Below, in pieces: positions 7,163-20,827 of a DNA stretch of 57,483 nucleotides. The stretch is from NCBI GenBank assembly GCA_902826815.1, contig CADEGF010000046.1, positions 1,651 through 59,133 of the forward strand. The letters run 5' to 3'. The translations under genes were made by a program, and so were the position numbers. This DNA is from an uncultured Mycobacteriaceae bacterium. Its GTDB lineage: Bacteria; Actinomycetota; Actinomycetes; Mycobacteriales; Mycobacteriaceae. The notes beneath the pieces were generated by a model. The model searched no databases. It was not told the DNA's origin and was given only the letters and a program-made list of their open reading frames with translations. Each line of letters opens with the position of its first letter. Position 1 is the first letter of the stretch.

Positions 7163-7576
7163 CCGACGCTGGTCGGCCTGAAGCCGCGACAGTGCCGCCG
7201 ACATCGTGGTCGCGATCGGCAACGCCGAATCAGGATCGCAGACCCGCAAGAGCCTGCTGACCGCGGCGCTTGGCACCAAAACCCATTCCACACCGGAGCC
7301 CGCGCATCGCACGTTCAACGTGTGCAGCGCGGAGAAGCCCGCGGTGCCGAAGAAGTCGACACCGGTCAGATCCAGCGCCACTCGCTGGGTGCTTTCGACA
7401 TCGCCCAACGCGTACTCGACGAGTTCCTGGGCATTGAACGCATCCACTTCACCGGTGGCGGTGATCACTGCGACCGACGGTTGCAGCCTGCGCGTTGCGA
7501 ACGACGCGGTCCGACTGTCGGGGCGATGAATAGGGCGCGCAGTAGTTATGGCATTAGACATTATTTGTGACTCCAT
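7133..7576 (-). CDS. STAS-domain protein, possible anti-anti-sigma factor
   Basis: A 147-aa protein with a STAS fold of the SpoIIAA/RsbV type (about 35-135), including VAVITATGEVDAFNAQELVEY and VALDLTGVDFFGTAGFSALH. Such proteins bind RsbW-type anti-sigma factors and release the sigma factor. In SpoIIAA the phosphorylated serine lies in D-S-S-G; here the same place reads G-T-A-G, so the usual serine is alanine and only the preceding threonine remains. Convergent with sigF and overlapping its 3' end by 30 nt. The regulatory link to SigF is inferred from position. The start is ATG 7576; a second ATG at 7561 is possible. Confidence 0.8.
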   Translation of the reverse strand: MESQIMSNAITTARPIHRPDSRTASFATRRLQPSVAVITATGEVDAFNAQELVEYALGDVESTQRVALDLTGVDFFGTAGFSALHTLNVRCAGSGVEWVLVPSAAVSRLLRVCDPDSALPIATTMSAALSRLQADQRRLLQLVTEPR

Positions 7577-7803
7577 CAGTCGAAGAATTTTTCCAACTGT
7601 GGTTCACGTCAAAAGTTCAAGGCCCTGGGTCCTCAAAGCCCATCGCAGCGGAAAGTTCGTAAAACCCCGCAAGTCGATGACGTATCCCGCGGCTGTGAAC
7701 TCAACCTGGATTGACCTTACGCCCCACCGCCGACACACATCAATCTCGAAATGACATTTCTAATAGAGCCTGGTCAGCGCCAACCGGAGTCCACACTGTT
7801 GGC

Positions 7804-8358
7804 ATGGTTTCCCACGCCTGCGGCGTCGTCCTCGCAGCCGGTGCGGGCACTCGCTACGGCATGCCGAAGGTGCTCGCCGCCGGCGGGCAATGGCTTGGCA
7901 ACGCGGTGCGCGCGCTTGCTGACGGCGGGTGCGACGACGTCGTCGTCGTGCTCGGTGCGGCGATCGTCGATGTGCCCGCGCCTGCGCGGCCGGTCGTGGC
8001 GAGCGACTGGGCCGAGGGGATGAGCGCGTCGCTGCGCGCGGGCATTGCGGCGCTGGAATCCGGGTCGGCCGAATACGTCGTGCTGCTCACCGTCGATACA
8101 CCCGACATCGGCGCGGACACCGTCGGTCGCGTGCTCGACGCCGCCCGAACGTCGCGGTCCGGCATCGCGCGGGCCTACTACGGCGCGCGGCCCGGCCATC
8201 CCGTCGTCATCGGTCGCCGCCATTGGGTGCAGCTCGTCGGCACGTTGGCTGGTGACGAGGGCGCGCGGTCGTTTCTCGCCGCCCACGCCGATGTGGTGCG
8301 TGTCGACTGTGCCGACCTCGCGACAGGTGCCGATATCGACGTCAATCCCGAAGGTTGA
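7804..8358 (+). CDS. MobA/MocA-like nucleotidyltransferase
   Basis: A 184-aa protein with the NTP-transferase signature CGVVLAAGAGTRYGMPKVL at residues 5-23 and the acceptor/metal motif LLTVDTPDIG. This is the MobA/MocA family, which transfers CMP or GMP to molybdopterin or related molecules. The lysine in GMPKVL and the aspartates in TVDTPD are retained. I chose the ATG at 7804 because it places the glycine-rich loop at the usual distance from the N-terminus; the frame is open to 7711. No molybdenum-cofactor gene lies next to it, so the substrate is not known. The 227 nt before it hold no gene that I can support. Confidence 0.82.
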   Translation: MVSHACGVVLAAGAGTRYGMPKVLAAGGQWLGNAVRALADGGCDDVVVVLGAAIVDVPAPARPVVASDWAEGMSASLRAGIAALESGSAEYVVLLTVDTPDIGADTVGRVLDAARTSRSGIARAYYGARPGHPVVIGRRHWVQLVGTLAGDEGARSFLAAHADVVRVDCADLATGADIDVNPEG

Positions 8359-8578
8359 TGCCGAGAGCCTGGCCGGCAAATCGGCGCACCGCCTGCTCCG
8401 CGACCTCGATCGCTTCGGAGTTCTCGCCGACGGACGACAGCCTGGCCGTATCCGGGTCAAGGGTCACCGTCGCGACCACTTCGCCCGTGATCGGCTCACA
8501 TACGTCCCAGCGATAGTCGGCATCCGAACGCACGCCGCGCAAATACCAAGCGCCTGCATTGATTTCCACCGGGTCCAC
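8342..8578 (-). CDS. Small conserved hypothetical protein
   Basis: A 78-aa acidic protein of unknown function, starting with GTG at 8578 (VDPVEINAGAWYLRG). It contains RWDVCEPITGEVVATVTLDP and a C-terminal helix rich in Glu and Ala. No signal peptide, membrane segment or familiar motif is seen. It overlaps the tail of the nucleotidyltransferase gene by 17 nt, and only 17 nt separate it from the divergent SDR gene. Coding status is supported by the coherent protein-like composition and the tight packing. Confidence 0.6.
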   Translation of the reverse strand: MDPVEINAGAWYLRGVRSDADYRWDVCEPITGEVVATVTLDPDTARLSSVGENSEAIEVAEQAVRRFAGQALGINLRD

Positions 8579-8595
8579 GGGGGGTAATAGTAGGC

Positions 8596-9291
8596 ATGAA
8601 AATTGCAGTGATCGGTGCCAGTGGCCTTATCGGAACAAAGCTTGTCGACCTGCTGACCGCGGACGGCCACCAGGTCGTTGCCGCCTCAAGGAACACCGGT
8701 GTCGACGTGCTCACCGGCGAAGGCGTCGCCGGCGCACTCGAAGGCGCGGACGCCTTGATCGACGTCCTCAACTCGCCGGACTTCTCTGACGGGCCCGTGA
8801 TGAACTTCTTCACCACGTCCACGACCAACCTGGTGGAAGAAGCGAAGAAGGCCGGCGTCGGCCACTACGTCGCGCTGTCGATTGTCGGAACCGATGTACT
8901 TCCCGAGAGTGGATATCTGCGCGCCAAAGTCGCTCAGGAGAGGATCATCAGCGAATCGGGTCTGCCCTACACGCTGGTGCGGGCCACCCAGTTCGAGGAG
9001 TTCACCGACCAGATCACCGATTCGTTGGTCGTCGGCGACGAGGTACGCGTTCCAGACGCGTTGATTCAGCCGATTCCAGGTTGGAAGGTGGCGTCCGTCG
9101 TCTCGCGCGCAGCAGTCGCCGCCCCGCTCAACGGTTACGTCAACATCGGTGGGCCACAAAAGATCTCGTTCAAGCAGATGGCGCAGGATTCATTGGCGCG
9201 CCGCGGCGTCGCCAAGGACATCGTCATCGACCCGAAGGCCAAGTACTTCGGCACGGCACTCGAGGAGCGCAGCCTGGTGACGCCAGACTAG
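8596..9291 (+). CDS. NAD(P)-binding SDR/NmrA-like protein
   Basis: A 231-aa atypical short-chain dehydrogenase. The N-terminal Rossmann motif is MKIAVIGASGLIGTKLVDLL with the GxxGxxG pattern; the middle contains HYVALSIVGTDVLPESGYLRAK and a Tyr-x3-Lys-like YLRAK (around 117-121). Such proteins are often NAD(P)-dependent epimerases or redox sensors; no substrate can be named. Upstream, GGGTAAT at 8583-8589 resembles a SigF -10 without a clear -35. It is convergent with accA3, and the two stop codons are separated by 2 nt. Confidence 0.82.
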   Translation: MKIAVIGASGLIGTKLVDLLTADGHQVVAASRNTGVDVLTGEGVAGALEGADALIDVLNSPDFSDGPVMNFFTTSTTNLVEEAKKAGVGHYVALSIVGTDVLPESGYLRAKVAQERIISESGLPYTLVRATQFEEFTDQITDSLVVGDEVRVPDALIQPIPGWKVASVVSRAAVAAPLNGYVNIGGPQKISFKQMAQDSLARRGVAKDIVIDPKAKYFGTALEERSLVTPD

Positions 9292-9293
9292 AT

Positions 9294-11108
<1,815 letters not shown>

Positions 11109-11242
11109 TCAGTCTTCGCTTGTCTAAGAAACGTCTTTAAGAATGTAACCCGCGTAGCTTAAGCGCCCACGCCGTGCCGACCCCAATTGACCCTGGGTAG
11201 CCGCACGGCTAGCTTCTGCTGTTATGGGGCTGACGGGTGTGT

Positions 11243-11296
11243 GAGCGCTCAGCTATGTACGGTTCCGGCCCGAATTCTGTACAAGGTTGAGCGCTC
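11243..11296. repeat. Long imperfect inverted repeat upstream of accA3
   Basis: The arm at 11243-11262 (GAGCGCTC...TGTAC.G) and the arm at 11277-11296 are inverted copies matching at 16 of 20 positions, around a 14-nt centre. Each outer end holds the 8-bp palindrome GAGCGCTC. It lies 14 nt past the sufE-like stop and about 150 nt before accA3, both transcribed leftwards. It may be a terminator without a T-tract or an operator for accA3; sequence alone does not decide. Confidence 0.5.
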
Positions 11297-11310
11297 GGCA
11301 CAGATTTTCG

Positions 11311-11721
11311 TCAGCGCAGGTGCTTCTTGATCCTGGCCAGCATCGCCGACATGCCGCGTAGCCGTAGCGGGCTGATCAACGCCGCAAGGCCCAGCTCGCT
11401 GTAGAAGTCGTCGGGTACGGCCAGGATGTCGTCGGCCGACTGCCTGTCAAGCCCCTGCGCCAGGATCGATGCGAATCCCCGCGTCGTCGGCGCCTCGGGC
11501 GGTGCGCTGAAGTACAGCCGAACGTGGTCGCGGTCGTCGGCGTCGACGTGCAGGAAAAGCGGCGACTGGCATTCGGGCACCGGCTCCATCGCCGCCTCTT
11601 CGAGGTCGGCGGGCAGCGGCGGCAGCTCACCGGAGAACTCCAGCAGCAGCTGCAGCTTGTCCTGGCCCTGCACCTCTTGGAAATCGGAGACCACGTCAGC
11701 CAGTGGTGCCGGCATACTCAT
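11311..11721 (-). CDS. SufE-like cysteine desulfuration protein
   Basis: A 136-aa SufE-fold protein, equivalent to Rv3284. The conserved cysteine that accepts sulfur in SufE is Cys51 in VPECQSPLF, and the C-terminal helix [19 protein letters not shown] is typical. The gene begins in an ATGA overlap with the sseA stop, so the two are co-translated and probably co-operate in sulfur transfer. In the window there is no sufS neighbour, so the partner desulfurase is not identified. Confidence 0.88.
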   Translation of the reverse strand: MSMPAPLADVVSDFQEVQGQDKLQLLLEFSGELPPLPADLEEAAMEPVPECQSPLFLHVDADDRDHVRLYFSAPPEAPTTRGFASILAQGLDRQSADDILAVPDDFYSELGLAALISPLRLRGMSAMLARIKKHLR

Positions 11722-12605
11722 GGTGCTTCGCCCGGCTCCTCACCGACGGCGACAGGCACTCGCACCGCGTTGCCCCACTCGGTCCACGAACCGTCGTAGT
11801 TGCGAATACCCGGCAGGCCCAGCAGATGTGTCAGCACGAACCAGGTGTGGCTGGAGCGCTCGCCGATGCGGCAGTAGACGACGGTTTTGTCCTCTGGAGT
11901 CAGGAACCCGTACAGCTCCTCGAGCTCCTCACGATTGCGGAACCGGCCGCTGTCCTGTGCGGCCTTGCCCCATGGGATCGAGCGGGCGGTCGGGATGTGA
12001 CCGCCGCGCAGCGCGCCTTCCTCGGGATAGTCCGGCATGTGGGTGCGTTCGCCGGTGAACTCCTGGGGGGAGCGGACGTCGATCAGCGGCTGGCTGCCGA
12101 GGACGCCGAGCACATCCTCCTTGAACGCCCTGATCGGGGCGTCGTCGCGGTCGACGACGGGGTAGCCGCTTGTCGGCTTGTTCGGTACGTCGAGCGTGGT
12201 CTCGCGGCCGTCGGAGATCCACAGATCACGGCCGCCGTCGAGCAGTCGGACGTCGGGGTGGCCGAAGAGGGTGAACACCCACAGTGCGTAGGCGGCCCAC
12301 CAGTTGCTCTTGTCGCCGTAGATCACCACGGTGTCGTCGCGGGAAATGCCCTTGCGGTCCATCAGCCCGGCGAACTGCGCACCGTTGATGTAGTCGCGAA
12401 CGTGTGGGTCGTTGAGGTCGGTGTGCCAGTCGATCTTCACCGCGCCGGGAATGTGGCCGGTGTCGTAGAGCAGCACGTCCTCGTCGGACTCCACGACGAC
12501 CAGGCCGGGCCTGCCGAGATTGCCCGACAGCCAGTCGGATGTGACCAGCCGTTCCGGGTGGGCGTAGGCGGCGAGGGCGGGATCGGGATCTGGAGGAAGT
12601 GGCAC
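11718..12605 (-). CDS. sseA: Thiosulfate sulfurtransferase (rhodanese)
   Basis: A 295-aa tandem-rhodanese protein matching SseA (Rv3283, 297 aa). The first, inactive domain spans about 20-145; the second, catalytic domain carries the active loop CRIGERS with Cys245. It moves sulfane sulfur from thiosulfate or a persulfide to an acceptor. The GTG at 12605 is chosen because MPLPPDPDP is the family N-terminus and a TAGGCT element at 12613-12618 on this strand ends 7 nt before it, suggesting a leaderless transcript. It is followed by the overlapping sufE-like gene. Confidence 0.93.
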   Translation of the reverse strand: MPLPPDPDPALAAYAHPERLVTSDWLSGNLGRPGLVVVESDEDVLLYDTGHIPGAVKIDWHTDLNDPHVRDYINGAQFAGLMDRKGISRDDTVVIYGDKSNWWAAYALWVFTLFGHPDVRLLDGGRDLWISDGRETTLDVPNKPTSGYPVVDRDDAPIRAFKEDVLGVLGSQPLIDVRSPQEFTGERTHMPDYPEEGALRGGHIPTARSIPWGKAAQDSGRFRNREELEELYGFLTPEDKTVVYCRIGERSSHTWFVLTHLLGLPGIRNYDGSWTEWGNAVRVPVAVGEEPGEAP

Positions 12606-12615
12606 GTTAACGAGC

Positions 12616-13254
12616 CTACAGCGGGTTATCGGCCCAGAGTTCGGCGATCGACAGCCCGGCACGGGTGAACAGCCTGCGCATCGTGGGTAGCGACAGGCCG
12701 ATCACATTCGACGGATCGCCGTCGATACCGTCGACGAACCAGCCGCCGAGACCGTCGATCGTGAACGCGCCCGCCACCCGAAGCGACTCACCGCTGGCTA
12801 GATAGGCGGTCAGCTCGTCGTCGGTCGGCGAGCCGAAATTGACTGTGGTGCTGCCGGACTCGACGTCACGGCGTGTCACCGCGCCGTCGCGCACCCGGAT
12901 CACGCAGTGGCCCGAATACAGAGTGCCAGGACGTCCTCGCATCGACTCCCACTGCCGCCGTGCGGCTTCGACGGAATCGGGCTTGCCGCGGAGCGCACCG
13001 TCGATGAAGAGCATCGAATCGCAGCCGATGACAACGCAATCCGAAGCAAGCGACGGTTGAAGGTGCGCGATGACCTGCTCGGCCTTGGCGGCGGCGAGCG
13101 CATTGGCGACGTCGCCAGGTGCGGCGTCGCCATCAAGGGCGGCGATGACGGCATCCTCGTCTACGCCCGAAACCACGACGACAGGCTCGATTCCAGCCTG
13201 GCGCAACACCATTCGCCTACCGGGTGAGGCGGATGCGAGCACCACGCGCGTCAT
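12616..13254 (-). CDS. maf: Maf-like nucleotide pyrophosphatase
   Basis: A 212-aa Maf/Ham1-like protein equivalent to Rv3282. The N-terminus [20 protein letters not shown] holds the SxSPxR nucleotide-binding motif, and the middle [10 protein letters not shown] holds the catalytic aspartate. Members hydrolyse modified or canonical NTPs to NMP and are linked to cell-division arrest. The ATG at 13254 matches the known start; a TTG two codons earlier is possible. Ten nt separate its stop from the sseA GTG; the vapC-like gene ends 15 nt upstream of it on the same strand. Confidence 0.93.
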   Translation of the reverse strand: MTRVVLASASPGRRMVLRQAGIEPVVVVSGVDEDAVIAALDGDAAPGDVANALAAAKAEQVIAHLQPSLASDCVVIGCDSMLFIDGALRGKPDSVEAARRQWESMRGRPGTLYSGHCVIRVRDGAVTRRDVESGSTTVNFGSPTDDELTAYLASGESLRVAGAFTIDGLGGWFVDGIDGDPSNVIGLSLPTMRRLFTRAGLSIAELWADNPL

Positions 13255-13269
13255 CGACAACCTCGACGT

Positions 13270-13665
13270 TCACACGGCGACGACACGGACCAGGTCTTCC
13301 AGCCCGGCGAAGTCATCGGCGTTGCGGCTGTAGAGATCCAGGCGATTCGCATGGGCGGTCGCGGCGATCAACAGGTCGGCGAATCTGCTTCTGGGCTTTC
13401 GTCCTTGCCCCAATATTCCGGCGACGACGAGTCCGTAACTGCGTACGGCGGCACCGTCGAAAGGGATGGGTTCGAACCGGGATTCGACTTCCTGCAAGCG
13501 GGCCTGTCGTTTGGCCGCCTCGATCGGCGTCGCGGCGAGGAGGGGTCCTGCGGCCAGCTCGGCCGCCGTGATGGCTGAGATCGCCATTTCGGCTGGCAGT
13601 ACGGCAAGCACTGACGGATCGTGCCAGTCGATCACGACCGATGTATCCAATAGACCCGCCGTCAT
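13270..13665 (-). CDS. vapC: PIN-domain toxin, VapC family
   Basis: A 131-aa PIN-domain ribonuclease. The acidic active-site residues are Asp7 (LLDTS), Glu36 (AAELAAG), Asp97 (FADLLIAA) and Asp117/118 (RNADDF), all present. VapC toxins cleave tRNA or rRNA. The ATG at 13665 sits 1 nt after the antitoxin stop (TGACATG), the usual coupling of a toxin-antitoxin pair. The frame is open further upstream but inside the antitoxin gene. The pair is inserted between maf and accE5, which are neighbours in M. tuberculosis. Confidence 0.9.
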   Translation of the reverse strand: MTAGLLDTSVVIDWHDPSVLAVLPAEMAISAITAAELAAGPLLAATPIEAAKRQARLQEVESRFEPIPFDGAAVRSYGLVVAGILGQGRKPRSRFADLLIAATAHANRLDLYSRNADDFAGLEDLVRVVAV

Positions 13666-13666
13666 G

Positions 13667-13915
13667 TCACAGACCTTGATCGATCGCCCGGTCGAGATCG
13701 TCGCGGAATCGGTGGTGGTCAATACGCACAGCCGCACCGGCCAGGCCAGCAATTTCATCGCGAGTGACGAAGGTGCGGCGGCCTGCCCGTATTGGGCGAA
13801 GCTCGGCAACGGGTTCGCCGTTGCGTGTCACGACGAAGGTTTCGCCGGCCGTCACGGCGTCGATGACCTTGGCATTGTCGTTACGAAGTTCGCGCTGGGC
13901 GATTTCCCTGACCAT
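13667..13915 (-). CDS. vapB: Phd/YefM-type antitoxin of the vapC module
   Basis: An 82-aa antitoxin with the Phd/YefM fold: MVREIAQRELRNDNAKVIDAV for DNA binding, GETFVVTRNGEPVAELRP in the middle, then a C-terminal toxin-binding tail. Such antitoxins repress their own operon. Inverted repeats with GTAGC/GCTAC lie directly upstream, and a TACAGT element ends 7 nt before the ATG, which implies a leaderless transcript. Confidence 0.88.
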   Translation of the reverse strand: MVREIAQRELRNDNAKVIDAVTAGETFVVTRNGEPVAELRPIRAGRRTFVTRDEIAGLAGAAVRIDHHRFRDDLDRAIDQGL

Positions 13916-13953
13916 AGCACAGACTGTAGCGCGTTGTGCTACGCAATGCTACA
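13915..13953 (-). promoter_or_regulatory. Promoter and operator of vapBC
   Basis: On the minus strand TACAGT (13928-13923) ends 7 nt before the antitoxin ATG. Two inverted repeats overlap it: TGTAGC (13925-13930) with GCTACA (13948-13953), and TAGCAC (13915-13920) with GTGCTA (13936-13941). This is a likely autorepression site for the antitoxin-toxin complex. Confidence 0.5.
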
Positions 13954-13975
13954 AGCGTTGCTTCTTCGGGCTGCC

Positions 13976-14260
13976 TCACCGCCGCATGTGTAGTCGCTCT
14001 TTCAGCGTCACCAGCTGCCAGCTGATCGGCGCGAAGCGCAGTTTGTCGACCGGATTCCCCCACAGATTGAGTTCCTGTGGACCCGGCTCGACGCGGCCTC
14101 CGCCCGCGGCGGCCAACACCGCGACCACAGCGGCGAGTTCCTCGGTGGTCGGGTCGCCCTTGACGACCCTGATCTCGTCGACGCCCTGCGTCGCCGGCTC
14201 GTCGATCGTCATCGCGCGCGGGTCGCTGACCTCGGTGATGTGGGTTTCGTCGTGGCTCAC
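13976..14260 (-). CDS. accE5: Acyl-CoA carboxylase epsilon subunit
   Basis: A 94-aa protein equivalent to AccE5 (Rv3281). The C-terminal part has the epsilon-subunit pattern VVKGDPTTEELAAVVAVLAA followed by NLWGNPVDKLR. The subunit stabilises and activates the AccA3-AccD5 propionyl-CoA carboxylase complex. It lies 22 nt after the accD5 stop in the same operon. The N-terminal part is shorter than in M. tuberculosis, where it has a repetitive extension. Confidence 0.92.
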   Translation of the reverse strand: MSHDETHITEVSDPRAMTIDEPATQGVDEIRVVKGDPTTEELAAVVAVLAAAGGGRVEPGPQELNLWGNPVDKLRFAPISWQLVTLKERLHMRR

Positions 14261-14282
14261 TTTGGTCCGATCGTTCGCTCGC

Positions 14283-17242
<2,960 letters not shown>

Positions 17243-17944
17243 CGGCGCGCAGTCTCGATCGGGGTGACGTTCGATGAGCCGAGCGCGGTGCCCAACGACG
17301 GCTGGTGGGCCTCGTGCACGTCTTCCATCGCCTCGGCGATGCCGCCGTCGGTGAGAGCCGCCTCGAGCGCTGCGTCCGGTTCGCGGCCGAACTCGTCGGG
17401 GAACACCCAGCGCCGGAACGCCCAGAACCGGAATGCCATCTGAAGCAGGTTGCCGATGATGTAGGCGGAGACGAAGTCGGCGATGTTCTCGGTCATCAGC
17501 GATACGTCGGGCACGCGAAGCAGCAGCACATAGCTGGAGAACCACAGCGGAGCCATCGACAGCAGCACGCCGACGCCGCTGAACCCGAAGAACAGCAGCG
17601 CCTCGTGGTGGCGTTCGCGGCCGCCCCGGTTCTGGAAGCTCCACTCCCTGTTGAGGATGTAGGAGGCGATCACCGCGACGATGCCCGCGATGATCTTCGC
17701 CGTGACAGGCTTCGGCTCCAGCACCGTCAGCTTCAGCGTGTAGAAGACCGCCGAGTCGATGACGAATGTGGTCGCGCCGACTATGGCGAACTTGATGAGC
17801 TCATGGTGCCGTTCGAAGTACGGCCTGATCGGGCTGGGCAGCCGCGCGATCGTGGCGTCGGTGAAGGACACGACAAGCGAGTGTACGGAAATAATGGGCT
17901 CGACGCGCACCCGTGCAGGTCAGAGGTAACGCGGCCATGACACC

Positions 17945-19126
17945 ATGAACGCTGTGGCGACACCCAAAGTGACCATGATCGGCGGCGGACAGCTGGCCAG
18001 GATGACCCACCAGTCCGCTATCGCGCTCGGACAGACGCTCCGTGTGCTCGCCGTCACACCCGACGATCCCGCGGCACAGGTCACCCCCGATGTGGTGATC
18101 GGTTCGCACACCGACCTCGATGCACTGCGTCGCGCGGCGGAGGGCGCGCAGGCGTTCACCTTCGACCACGAACACGTGCCGACCGAGCTGCTCGAGAAGC
18201 TGGTCGCCGAGGGTGTCAATGTGGCGCCGCCGCCGGAGGCGCTGATCTACGCACAGGACAAGCTGGTGATGCGCAGGCGGCTCGAGGCGATCGGTGCGCC
18301 GATCCCGCGCTATGCCGAGGTGACCGACGCTGACCAGTTGGCGGCGTTCGCGCCAGGGGAGCCGATCGTGGTCAAAACGGCGCGCGGCGGCTACGACGGC
18401 CGCGGTGTGCTGCTGGCGGGCGATCTCGACGAGGCGCGTGAGTTCGCGGGTAAGAATCTCGCCGAGGGAATCCCGGTGCTGGTGGAGGAACGCGTCGCGA
18501 TGCGGCGGGAGCTCGCCGGGCTGGTGGCCAGGTCGCCGTTCGGCCAGGGCGCGGCATGGCCGATTGTGGAGACGGTCCAGCGCGACGGCATCTGCGTCGA
18601 GGTGATCGCGCCCGCGCAGGGACTGGGCGGCGAAACCGCAAGCGCGGCAGAGCAGTTGGCGTTGCGGCTGGCGGACGAGCTGGGTGTGGTCGGCCTGTTG
18701 GCGGTCGAGCTTTTCGAGACCGTCGACGGGGGACTTGTGGTCAACGAGCTGGCGATGCGGCCGCACAACTCCGGTCACTGGACGATGGACGGCTCGACCA
18801 CCAGCCAGTTCGAGCAGCACCTGCGCGCGGTGCTGGACTACCCGCTCGGTGACACCGGCCTCGTCGCGCCGGTCACGGTGATGGCGAATCTGCTTGGCGC
18901 ACCGGAGAAACCCGACATGGAGATGGATGAGCGGCTGCACCATCTGTTCGGCCGGCTCCCCGACGCGAAGGTGCACCTGTACGGCAAGCAGGAGCGCCCC
19001 GGCCGCAAGATCGGTCACGTCAACGTCGTCGGCGAAGACGTGGAGAAATTGCGTGAGCGGGCAACGCGGGCGGCACACTGGTTGTCGCATGCGCAGTGGA
19101 GCGACGGGTGGGACGGACATGAGTGA
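17945..19126 (+). CDS. purK: N5-carboxyaminoimidazole ribonucleotide synthase
   Basis: A 393-aa ATP-grasp enzyme of purine synthesis. Visible features are [20 protein letters not shown] at the N-terminus, [14 protein letters not shown] in the ATP-binding domain, and the C-terminal [20 protein letters not shown]. It converts AIR and bicarbonate to N5-CAIR, which PurE rearranges. It overlaps purE by 8 nt, and equals Rv3276c. Confidence 0.95.
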   Translation: MNAVATPKVTMIGGGQLARMTHQSAIALGQTLRVLAVTPDDPAAQVTPDVVIGSHTDLDALRRAAEGAQAFTFDHEHVPTELLEKLVAEGVNVAPPPEALIYAQDKLVMRRRLEAIGAPIPRYAEVTDADQLAAFAPGEPIVVKTARGGYDGRGVLLAGDLDEAREFAGKNLAEGIPVLVEERVAMRRELAGLVARSPFGQGAAWPIVETVQRDGICVEVIAPAQGLGGETASAAEQLALRLADELGVVGLLAVELFETVDGGLVVNELAMRPHNSGHWTMDGSTTSQFEQHLRAVLDYPLGDTGLVAPVTVMANLLGAPEKPDMEMDERLHHLFGRLPDAKVHLYGKQERPGRKIGHVNVVGEDVEKLRERATRAAHWLSHAQWSDGWDGHE

Positions 19127-19649
19127 GCCAGGGCCTCGGGTCGGGCTGATCATGGGCAGCGACAGCGACTGGCCGGTGATGGAGGCTGCCGCGCATGCCC
19201 TTGCGGAGTTCGACATTCCTTTCGAGGTCGGCGTGGTGTCGGCGCACCGCACGCCCGACCGCATGCTCGACTACGCGCGGACGGCCGCCGACCGCGGGAT
19301 CGAGGTGATCATCGCGGGCGCGGGCGGTGCGGCCCACCTGCCGGGGATGGTTGCATCGGCGACGGCGCTGCCGGTGATCGGTGTCCCGGTGCCGCTGGCC
19401 AGGCTCGACGGGCTCGACTCGCTGTTGTCGATCGTGCAGATGCCCGCGGGCGTTCCGGTCGCGACGGTGTCGATCGGCGGGGCTCGCAATGCCGGGCTGC
19501 TGGCCGTGCGCATCCTCGGCGCCACCGACGCCCAACTGCGTAAGCGGATCGAGGCGTTCCAGGAGCAGCTGGGTGCCTCGGTGCTGGAGCGCGACGCCGC
19601 CCTGCGGGATCGGGTGCTCGGATCTGACGGTAAAGTTACTGGCGAGTAG
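19119..19649 (+). CDS. purE: N5-carboxyaminoimidazole ribonucleotide mutase
   Basis: A 176-aa class I PurE. The substrate loop [13 protein letters not shown] (about 9-21), [11 protein letters not shown] with the catalytic His, and the [14 protein letters not shown] motif are intact. It converts N5-CAIR to CAIR directly after PurK. The ATG overlaps the purK stop by 8 nt (ATGAGTGA). Confidence 0.95.
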   Translation: MSEPGPRVGLIMGSDSDWPVMEAAAHALAEFDIPFEVGVVSAHRTPDRMLDYARTAADRGIEVIIAGAGGAAHLPGMVASATALPVIGVPVPLARLDGLDSLLSIVQMPAGVPVATVSIGGARNAGLLAVRILGATDAQLRKRIEAFQEQLGASVLERDAALRDRVLGSDGKVTGE

Positions 19650-19662
19650 CAAGGAGTTTTCA

Positions 19663-20823
19663 ATGGCTGACAACCCTGATTTCGATGTGTTCAAGCTGCC
19701 CGAGGAGCACGACGAGCTGCGTGCCGTGCTGCGCGACCTGTGCGAGAAGGAGATCGAGCCGCACGCCGCGGATGTCGACGAGAAACCGCGCTTTCCCGAC
19801 GAGGCGCTCAAGGCACTCAACGACTCCGGGTTCTCCGCGGTGCACGTCCCCGAGGAGTTCGGCGGCCAGGGCGCGGACTCGGTCGCCACGTGCATCGTGA
19901 TCGAGGAAGTCGCGCGAGTGTGCGCCACGTCGTCGTTGATCCCCGCGGTCAACAAACTCGGCACGATGGGGCTGATCCTGTCCGGCTCCGACGAGCTCAA
20001 GAAGCTAGTGCTGCCGTCGATCGCGTCCGGTGAGGCGATGGCGTCGTATGCGCTCTCCGAACGTGAAGCAGGCAGCGACGCCGCGGCGATGCGGACCCGC
20101 GCCCGCGAGGACGGCGATTCCTGGATCCTGAACGGCACCAAGGCGTGGATCACCAACGGCGGCAAGTCGACCTGGTACACCGTGATGGCGTCCAGCGATC
20201 CCGACAAGGGCGCTAACGGGATCTCGGCGTTCATGGTGCACAAGGACGACGAGGGCTTCAGCGTCGGGCCGAAGGAGCGAAAGCTCGGCATCAAGGGCTC
20301 GCCGACCACCGAGCTGTACTTCGAGAACTGCCGGATCCCCGGCGATCGGATCATCGGCGAGCCGGGCACCGGTTTCAAGACCGCGCTGCGCACGCTTGAC
20401 CACACGCGGCCGACGATCGGTGCGCAGGCCGTCGGCATCGCGCAGGGCGCGCTGGACGCGGCGATCGCATATACCAAGGACCGCAAGCAGTTCGGCAAGT
20501 CGATCAGCGACTTCCAGGGTGTGCAGTTCATGATCGCCGACATGGCGATGAAGGTCGAGGCGGCGCGGCTGATGGTCTACAGCGCAGCGGCGCGGGCCGA
20601 ACGCGGTGAGCCCGCACTGGGATTCATCTCGTCGGCGTCGAAATGCTTTGCCTCCGACGTGGCGATGGAGGTCACCACCGATGCCGTGCAGCTGTTCGGC
20701 GGCGCCGGCTACACGCAGGACTTCCCGGTCGAGCGGATGATGCGCGACGCCAAGATCACCCAGATCTACGAAGGCACCAACCAGATTCAGCGCATGGTGA
20801 TGTCACGAGCGCTGCTGAAGTAG
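19663..20823 (+). CDS. fadE25: Acyl-CoA dehydrogenase
   Basis: A 386-aa flavin acyl-CoA dehydrogenase equivalent to FadE25 (Rv3274c, 389 aa). It has ASYALSEREAGSDAAAMRT, WITNGGKSTWYTVMAS and the catalytic-base motif QIYEGTNQIQ with Glu370. It catalyses the first step of beta-oxidation. The ATG at 19663 is preceded by AAGGAG at 19651-19656, 6 nt away, and follows purE by 13 nt. It is convergent with the copper oxidase gene, 4 nt apart. Confidence 0.95.
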   Translation: MADNPDFDVFKLPEEHDELRAVLRDLCEKEIEPHAADVDEKPRFPDEALKALNDSGFSAVHVPEEFGGQGADSVATCIVIEEVARVCATSSLIPAVNKLGTMGLILSGSDELKKLVLPSIASGEAMASYALSEREAGSDAAAMRTRAREDGDSWILNGTKAWITNGGKSTWYTVMASSDPDKGANGISAFMVHKDDEGFSVGPKERKLGIKGSPTTELYFENCRIPGDRIIGEPGTGFKTALRTLDHTRPTIGAQAVGIAQGALDAAIAYTKDRKQFGKSISDFQGVQFMIADMAMKVEAARLMVYSAAARAERGEPALGFISSASKCFASDVAMEVTTDAVQLFGGAGYTQDFPVERMMRDAKITQIYEGTNQIQRMVMSRALLK

Positions 20824-20827
20824 CGCG

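Noticed and set aside
7577-7803. Small genes in the gap before the nucleotidyltransferase
   Set aside because: Short open frames are present but lack ribosome sites and protein-like composition; the lower GC suggests a regulatory or decayed spacer.
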